Positions 7,326 to 16,300 of a stretch of 18,928 bases of DNA are shown here, one piece after another. A program made the translations under genes and the position numbers. The number at the start of each line of letters is the position of its first letter. Within the stretch, counting starts at the first letter, position 1. This DNA is from Beroe ovata. Its lineage: Eukaryota; Ctenophora; Nuda; Beroida; Beroidae. Below the pieces are notes generated by a model, which worked only from the letters and a program-made list of their open reading frames with translations, did no database searches and was not told the DNA's origin. The stretch is taken from positions 414,585 through 433,512 of the forward strand of contig CAMPET010000019.1 in NCBI GenBank assembly GCA_946803715.1, given 5' to 3'.

Positions 7326-10300
7326 ATGTCTCATGGACTGACTGACGAAAGAAAGGAGGGTGGGGTCATTGCTGGCCTTGTTCTACCCCCGAAAAAGGTA
7401 AGATTTGTTTATTCATTTATTTGACATACTTACCCCGAATTATAGTCCGACATGTACGCCGTTCGGATGAGTTAATTTAGGATCACAAGATATTTTTTGC
7501 GGATGAAACCACATGAAATAACTGAAAAAGGAGATATTTACTCCTGAACTATGCACTAAATCAGTAAATGTAGTTTCCTCCTGAATACGGTGATGATTGA
7601 AGTCCATGCCAGTCAATCTCGCGCTACTGCAGCTGCAACTTCACTTTTTCCCCTCTCCTTGTTGCAACATCTGAACACAATCCACGCGATGAGAATCTCT
7701 GACAACTGGAACAGCGTGAAGAAGGAAACCCCTATGAAGAGATCAGTTGCTCCCCCAAACTGAGATATGAAGTTGAACACCTCGTACGACTTTGTCTGGG
7801 TGGTTTCAACCACCTTCAAATCGTCGTAGTACACGTGCAAACGCACGAAATTGTGGTGTGCGTAATCGTACGTTTCATCATAATCCTCCAAATTGTCGAT
7901 GTTTGGGTGAGCGGCGGTATCCTTGAGATATCTCTCGTAGTAACCCGGTGTCGGAGGGAAATCGCCACTTTCTGTCCGGTGGTGCCACAACGTGTAATTG
8001 CACGGCTCGTGACAAACCTCGGAAATATCAATGTTCCCCAACTCGTTCAACACTCCATAATCACACACGGTCTGGTCGACAAACGTGCAAATGTGTTCAT
8101 CGAGACTGTCATAGGTGAATTTCAGCTCCATATCCTTCATAGCATCGTCAAAATCTTGCTGTCTATCCGAGAAGAAGTCCCTGACTGCATCCACGAAGTA
8201 CCACGGTGCGCACTCACAGTAATCGAGTGTGGCGGCGATGTACTCATTCTGTAGACATTCCCGGGCCGATAGGTGTACGGAGGAGTTGAAGAAACTGTAC
8301 TTAGTCTGACAGTCTCCAAACGGTTCCTTTAGTCGAGAAATCGTCTCTCTGATCAGGGAAACAAACGTTTCCTTTCCAGCAGGGATGTAAATCCCGTCTA
8401 TATTGTTCAGGATTGTTTCATACGGTTGTCGCAGGAACAACATGAACCCAGCAGACCGGGTAGACGGGAGGTAGTGTTCGACACGGGTGTTCAGGTCCAC
8501 AGTCATGCCCCCTCGGACCCCGCCCAACTCCTGGACCATTTTCTGATCGTCGTTGAGAGACAGACAGTTCCCCAGTTCGGTGTTGACAAACCTGTGGGCG
8601 GTGGTGAGAGAGTCGAGCCACTTCCCGCCAAATTCAACCCAAGAGTGATGGACTCCCGTGCCGAGCATGTATGTAGAGAATGTGGTGTGGTAATCCGTCA
8701 GGATGTTAATCTTCCTCCCGTTTATGCTGATGTTATCCATCTCCATGCCCTTGTTCTTATCCTCCGTCTCCAATCCATCACCTTTCTTCACCTTCTGTAT
8801 AACATGATGGAGGAAATTGTTCATTTCCGTTTGGATAGTCTCAGCAAGTTGCTCATCCTCCTCCGCAAGATCCTCCATCAACTTCTCATTATCCACCACA
8901 TTCACATTACAGATGGTCATGGCAGGTAGAACCACCTCAGATTTCCAGTCGACCGAGTGCTGGTTGTACGAGTTGAACTCGAAGTAGTCGTGAAGAAGGT
9001 TGTACGCGGTGTAGACAGCAAGGGATGCCAGTATTATGATCAACACTATCCAGATGACCTTACACCAGAGTGGCTGCCCTTTCCGGGTGATACTCTGGAA
9101 GTAGTCGGAGCTGAGGTCCCCCGAGCTATAGAATGAAACATCCTCCTTCTCTTGATCTACTCCATCTTTCTTACCAGCTCTCTGATCTGTAACTCCGTGA
9201 TCTCTGATCTCACATGAGGCCCCCTTATCTGCAGGAGGCCCCGTGCATGGGCTCTCCTCGCGCTGGGTGTTCAGGTTGCTTCCCTTGATTTCACTTGACT
9301 CCATATCAGAGTTACGTCGGATCCAGGCAAATCAGAACATTTCTGAAGAAAGGACAGTGCTATATGGAGATGTGAGAATGATTTATTAGTAAGGATAGCA
9401 TCGGACAATCAGTCATCAGGTCCCATGCTGATGCTGGATTAATATAAAGACCCAAAAATCGGCTAACAATAGCCTTTATCCAGCCACAACAAAACCTTTG
9501 AATAGCTCTATGATTGAATAGCTCAGATCTTCAATTTATCTATTTTAGCACGAGAACACATTGAATTTATAGAAAACTGAACGGTCCCGAACGACAACTA
9601 TAATAAGAATTCTACTTCGCATTTATCTGAGTTATACATGATCTCTATACTACGATTGTGAATTATATACCCAGCCCCTCACGAAAATAAGAGTGCGAAT
9701 GTGTGCGTGTGTGTGCGTGTGTGTATGTATGTGTATGTATGTGTGTTTGTGCGTGAGTGTGTTTGTGTTTGTGTGTGTTTGTGTTTGTGTGTGTGTGTAT
9801 GTGCGTGTGTGTTTGTGTGTGCTCTTGAACTCTGCGTGAAGTAGCTGCACTATTTATCGTAAGAGCTGACCATGATCTCGGATCCACATGAGAAAAACAA
9901 CTGTAGGAGCTAGCCGGTTTAGATAACAAAACAAGGCAGAATGAATTTGGGATTATTGACATCTATAATTTATCGGAAGCTATTGAGTATGAATATTGAA
10001 TTTTTCATTTGCAGCTAGCATAGAAATCCCCATTTGTTCACAGGTGTTCAAAAAATTTTGTCGGTTCATTCGTCAGCATAATTTGTCTAATAACTTATTG
10101 TATACTTCATTATTAGTCCAGGAGGAGAGTTTGTTTATCCTCATGAGTTGAGCTGGCGAACACTTGTGCCAGTTTGTACAGACGTATACGGTACTCCAGA
10201 AAAAAAGTCAGTATCAAATTGGGGTTATTTTATTTTTTCAGAAATAATGGAAACTCCATTGAGTTGAATTACAATGGTTGAATTCTACACATTACACTGA

Positions 10301-13300
10301 AAGACAGCAGTTTCTGGAAAAACACTCGGTCGTCATTTTCCTAATATCTGTAAGAAATACCCGTCTATATGGTCCATAAATTCCTCGATTTGTTCTCTGT
10401 GCATTTTATGTCTCTCATTTTATGTCTCTCATTTTATGTCTCTCATTTTATGTCTGTGCATTTTATGTCTCTCTGTGCATTTTATATCTCATGTCTCTCA
10501 GCCTCATGTATCTATAAATTTCTAGACAGTTTGCTCAGCAATTTTCAGCCATGATTCAAAACACGCCACATCATTTCTCGCTATCCTCGGGCAACTGCTT
10601 TCCCTGGTCCTTCTTACCGCAACATTTGATGATGAGGCAAGCAATACATATCTCCATCAACTGGAATACCGTGAAGAATGACAGACCGATGAGAAGATCT
10701 GTGGAACCCCCAAACTCCGAGATGAAGCTGTAAATATCGTAAGCGGCAGTTTGGCTCTTCTTCATTTCCTTGATATCATCGTAGTAAACGTGGAGTCTCA
10801 CGTAGTTTTCCTTTGCGTAATCGAACAGGTTATCATACTTCTCCAGACTTTGAATATCTGGGTGGTTCATTCCACTCAGGAAGTTTGTGAAGTAATGGTG
10901 GGTGGACGGAAACTCCGTCAGAATGACGTCATGTTCCCACTGTGCATACGAACACTGCTCGTGACACTCGCTCGAGATGTTCAGCTTCTCCAGTTGTTCC
11001 TGGATGAAAAGGTCACATCTTGTGCCGGCGATGAGTGAACAATCCAGACTTTCCATGGTCTCGTAGGTGAAGTTGGTGTCAAGGTCGAGAGTCCTCATCC
11101 AATCGTCAAAGCGCTCTGGGGCAGGTTCGAAAGCGGAGAGCGCAGCGTCGGTGAAGTACCAGGGCGAACACTCACAAAATTCGAGTGATTTGACAAAATA
11201 CTTATTCTGTATGCAGCCACGCATGCCCATCACCAGAGTGTTGTTCAGGATGTTTGGGTTGTCTTGGCAGTCCCCATAAGGTTCTTCCAATCTTTCCATT
11301 TTTTCTTTACGAAGGGGGACAAATATCTCTTTTCCGGTATGGAGATCTATCCCGCCCATGTCAATGTAGACTGGCTCGTATGGCATCCTCAGAAAGAGTA
11401 CAAAGCCATAGGAGCTTGTTGACGCCATGTAAGACTCAGCCTTGGCGTTGAGGTCAATTGTAAAGCCCCCCTGGGGACCGGCTATCTTTTGTACGAGGGC
11501 CTGATCATCATTGAGGAATATGCAGCTTCCCAGTTGAGTGTTTTTGTACTCCATGTTGATAGTGGCGGGATTAAGCCATTTTCTTGCAAACTTCATTATT
11601 GGGTAATTTACACCGTCGCCCAGGAAATACTCGGAGAATTCGGAGGCCACATCATCGATTTTGAGGGAATGGCCATCCACCGTGATGTCAAGGAACCTGC
11701 TGTTCATTTCTTTGTACTCGTCTTCCGAAATCTCTTGTGACCTTTCCATAGTCTCAATCATTCCCCTGATGAATGTACCAGCCTCCTTGACAAGATCTTC
11801 GTCTGCTGCCGACACAGTTTCTCGGAACTTTGTCGAGTTGATGAAGTTATGGTTGCAAATCGTGAGGGCTGGCAGCGCCAGCTCATCTTTCCACGTTATA
11901 GTAACTTGATCATAGGACTTGTACTCGAAGTAGGTGGACAGGAGGTTGTAGACGGTGTGAATTGTGAGTGCTATGCACCCCGAAATCACCACTGCCCAGA
12001 TGACCCGACACCAGATGGGCTGATTTTTGCGGGTTATCGACTGGAAGTACTCGGATGCAAGGTCCTGTCGTCCAAAGAAATCATAGTCCTTCCTCTTTCC
12101 GTCCTCCTGGTTTGGGTTTTCCCCGGGTCCGGTGACCATATTACAGATTACTGGTTGAGTTGAATGTGTCCATGTCTGCGAGTAGAAGAAATATAAGTGA
12201 AGTGCGTAGAAGTCATGAGTTATATGTAACGTAGCTTATTGATACAAAAAACTCTCAAATGTTTCATCAAACTCAGCTGCGACTGCCCAGTGACGTCCAC
12301 ACCTGTTGCACGCACCTATTATTCCACTGATATCAGCGATTCTAATACCAACATTTTGAGTTTAGATATGAGGGAGTGCCCTATCTGAAGTCAAAACTCA
12401 GCAAATGTTTTGAATCGGGCTGATGTCAGTGAAATGCGGTTTCAGCCGTCTTGTGTGCAACGCACTGGCTAGCCACACACCCGATCTGTTAAACGGAGGC
12501 TAGGTGTCGAAATTAGGACTAAGTCATTCCTACAGAGACCATTACCAAGGACACATAAACACTAGGTAATAGGTGCCCTATTATGGTAACAATCACTTAT
12601 CACGCAACTTTGCCATAATCCCAATGAATCTCGGTTCTGGGATTGTGGTCCTGTCAGACGGAAATTCTTGCACAATGCTGTACTACCGTGATCTATTTCA
12701 CAAGGTACGCGATGTAATCATCTCTAATGCAGATACCCAACCAAATATTGGGCACTATAATAATGTAAATTACGTATACTTCCAACACAATATATAAATT
12801 TGACGGTCAATAGTATTCGCTGAAGCAGTGACTAATGCCCGCTTGTGCAGCCTGGACTTCACCACTGTTGTTATAGATAACTACAGGCCAATTAGTAAAT
12901 AGATCTAAAGTATGATTCATCTTGAGTTATTTCAGTGCTGACTATGATCCATCTAGAGTATATTTGCTGCAATAATTGCAATATGATGAAGAACAAATTA
13001 GTCAATTGTTATCACTACATTATAGAGGTCTGTAGAATTATCCAGCTGACGCTTCAAGAATAAACTCCATAACCATGCGTTGGAATTGATAGTACTTACT
13101 TGATATGCAAATAACAATGACCCATTATTAGCAAGAGCTCATGCTCCGGGGGTGACTGAATAATTCATTTTCAAATAACAACATTGATTAACCTATGATA
13201 ATATTCACATGGTATTTATATTTCCTCTACATTATTACAGGCACGACAAGTAGACAGATGGAGAAAGCCTGTTGCTGCGTTCAAAAACATCGGAGATCTA

Positions 13301-16300
13301 GAGAGGGTGAGAGAACTGAGAGTGTTTTTCTGTAAGAGAGAGTGTGTGTCCACGAAATTATAATTCGACCTGAATATTCATGAATGATATAAGGTCACGG
13401 ATTAACCCAGTTCTTGAGAAAAATGCATAGCTTTCTTCGATAATAGCACCGACACACAAACACACGTAGTTTTAATTCTATGTTAATTCTATGTTATAGC
13501 TTAGCTCGCCCCCTATAACTGAACTAATGACGAATATAGCGCCATCTGCTCATGTGGTGGACAGTGTCATGTCAGTTCCCCCTGAATGCAGGTTCAATAG
13601 TTGTTCAATCGCATTAACAAGATGGTCAATTTATACCAAAGTATCACTCATTTGCAAGGCAGGAGATTTGGTGATTGATGCCTACCTATATGATTTTTGT
13701 AGGGTAAGTAAAACACGATGGTTGGCTCAAGACAAACCTTGCAGTCAGAAATCCATAACGGAGATTAGGTGTCATAAGGTGTCATAAGGTGTCAAAGGGT
13801 AGGTGATGATCATCCCCTTACCCTAGATAATCCACCACACTGTGTACAACGAGTTGAGAGTTGCCCCTGAAGAACACCCCGTCCTACTGACAGAGAACCT
13901 ATTCCCGGATCTGGCTGAGCGTGAGAGAGTCACCGCCACCTGCTTCGACAATTTCGAGATGGAGGCATTGTGAGTGATCGCTCGGTTGTGTTGAGTGAGG
14001 TCGTGACGTCATACAGACATATCAAGGGGCTGGCAAGCCCCTCGCGGCATCTGTAGGAAATNTAAATAATAAATATCATATAATGAATCATAAATATTCA
14101 ATATAAAACAACAAGATAGTCAATTTATACCAAAGTCTCACTCATTTGCAAGGCAGGAGATTTGGTGATTGATGATTTTTGTAGGGTAAGTAAAACACGA
14201 TGGTTGTCTCAAGGCAAACCTTGCAGTCAGCTTAGAAATCTATAACGGAGATAAGGTGTCATAAGGTGTCATAGGGAAGGTGATGATTATCCCCTTACTC
14301 TAGATAATCCACCACACTGTGTACAACGAGCTGAGAGTTGCGCCTGAAGAACACCCCGTCCTGCTGACGGAGAACCTATTCCCGGATCTGGCAGAGCGTG
14401 AGAGAGTCACCGCCGCCTGCTTCGACAATTTCGAGATGGAGGCATTGTGAGTGATCGTTGTGTAGAGTGAGGTCGTGACGTCATACAGACAAATCTACTA
14501 TTACAGCTGTGAAATATCAGAGTTATGCCCAGTTCGGGTATATCCCTCATATTTTGGAAGTCATTTGGGCACAGTGTTTTGGTCTCACTTTCAGGGGGGC
14601 GGAAAACAGCAAAAAACATGGCTCCCTAACGTATAATAATACGGCTATTGCAGAATGGTTAGTCCCGAAATCCCACATATGCAGCATAATATGCCTATCG
14701 ATAGCATAGGGCATAGGCTCTCAATATTTATGCCACAATGACCTACTTTATGCGAAAAGGTGCTTACATAAGAATAGGACATCCTGCTACACACAGATCT
14801 ACATGTTTTCGATTTTAAACGCCCCTTCAAGATTGAGAACTGGTCTGAATGAAGTATATTTCAAGTTGAATTTATGAAAATATTACCGACTTCATCAAAA
14901 GGTTCGTACTTCGTTCAAAACCCTCAGTTCAGCTCCACGATATTCTCCCTCTCTCTCTTGCTCCCTCAACAATATGCCCTGCTCTCATCGGCAGCTGCTT
15001 GGAAGGATGCTTGGTCAATTCTCGGGGAAAGTCTCACACATGGAAGCAGTAAACGTGCCAAGCTAATATTGGCAGTCCACCTTTTCCGATCTCTGTGCTA
15101 CTGATATTCAAGGAGAAAATTTCATAGGGTGCAGCAGTTCGTATGTGATATGACAATTTACATCGTCAATTCGGGGATCAATTATAGTCAATTAGATAAT
15201 TTGATAATAATTGGCAGGTAATTGAACACGCATTCTACTCGTACCACTGTGGCAAGTGTCCTGGTGAACACTCCTACTTGATATCCGAGCCTGTCCTCGT
15301 GTCTGCAGAGCACCGGGAGCTGTTAGCGGAGCTGTTCCTAGGGAAGTACCGGGTGGAAAAACTGTGAGTGAGTGATTACTGAGTACATGTGAGCACAATC
15401 TTATCTGTGAGTGAGTACTGAGTACATGTGAGCACACTCTTATCTGTGAGTGTATGAGTACTGAGTACATGTGAGCACAATCTTATCTGTGAGTGAGTGC
15501 TGAGTACATGTGAGCACACTCTTATCTGTGAGTGTATGGGTACTCATAAGCACAGTCCATTATCATGTAGGTAGGTATGTGAACTCTGTACTACTTAAAA
15601 ACTGTGGATGCCTTTCGATAAGCTAAGTACGATTGGAGAAGTTGTGTTTGTCCAATGTCTATATTAGCACGGAGTGATCTGGGCCGGAGCATGAGATATT
15701 GAGATAAGTCTATTCTATATTTCCATAGGTACCTGGGTTAGTCCTTTATAAAAGTTGGAACTCCTTCATAAAGTTCGGAAGCATTTTTGAACAAATTTGA
15801 GCAGCGTAATTCTGATATAACTTGCTGTCTGCATGATGTCATGATCTCACATGAACAATTATATGGGAATAACACAATTCTAGTCTTTGTCTAATTGCCC
15901 CCCCCCCTATTATTGGTGTCTCAGGATGTTTGCACCGCAAGAGTACCTCGCTGCGCTTGGATACGGTCTTGACACATGTTTAGTACTCAACTGCAGCAAC
16001 ACCTACACCACTATAGTACCTATCTGGACAGGTTTAATACGCTGTTTATGCTTTGCTACTTTTTTTCATCCTATGATGATTGCCATCATTAATCGCTCGT
16101 TTTGTTTTCTCCGAGGGCGTTCTTTACTTATCAACTTCGAACTCTTCTCTTAAACTTGAGCTCGGACTCCTCCCCTCCAGATAAGAAACCCACGTCTCAC
16201 ATGCCCCCCCACAGGTAGTATTGTGAGACGTAGCGCAGTTGTGTTACCAGTTGGCGGTCAGGACGTCACTAGAGCACTAAAACTGATGATCGATGCCGAT

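Larger units (their letters stand above)
9305..10570. other. Spacer between the two channel genes
   Basis: No gene is seen. It contains the upstream region of copy 1, including the minus-strand acceptor-like TTTCTTCAG (9343-9351) 38 bases before the ATG. It also has a GT-rich microsatellite (9701-9822), a 14-bp repeat (10400-10500) and the 3' flank of copy 2. Long open frames at 9650-9962 are translations of the microsatellite. Confidence 0.6.
12140..13240. other. Upstream region of the second channel gene, within actin-like intron 1
   Basis: No firm gene. It holds an imperfect inverted repeat (12326-12430) and a possible alternative first exon of the actin-like gene (12624-12704). The rest is AT-rich with no recognised motif. 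Confidence 0.5.
13617..14490. repeat. Direct duplication carrying an actin-like exon
   Basis: Copy 1 is about 13617-14019 and copy 2 about 14111-14490. They align through intron, exon and the start of the next intron, with small indels (copy 1 has about 12 extra bases near 13680) and scattered substitutions. The 90-base spacer contains the window's only undetermined base (N at 14062). It is either a real tandem duplication or two alleles placed in series by the assembly. Confidence 0.9.

Noticed and set aside
9650-9962. Minus-strand ORFs rich in His and Thr
   Set aside because: They are translations of the GT/CA microsatellite with no domain.
14874-15104. Plus-strand ORF between actin-like exons
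   Set aside because: Low-complexity start, no actin-like residues, no matching splice phase or known domain.
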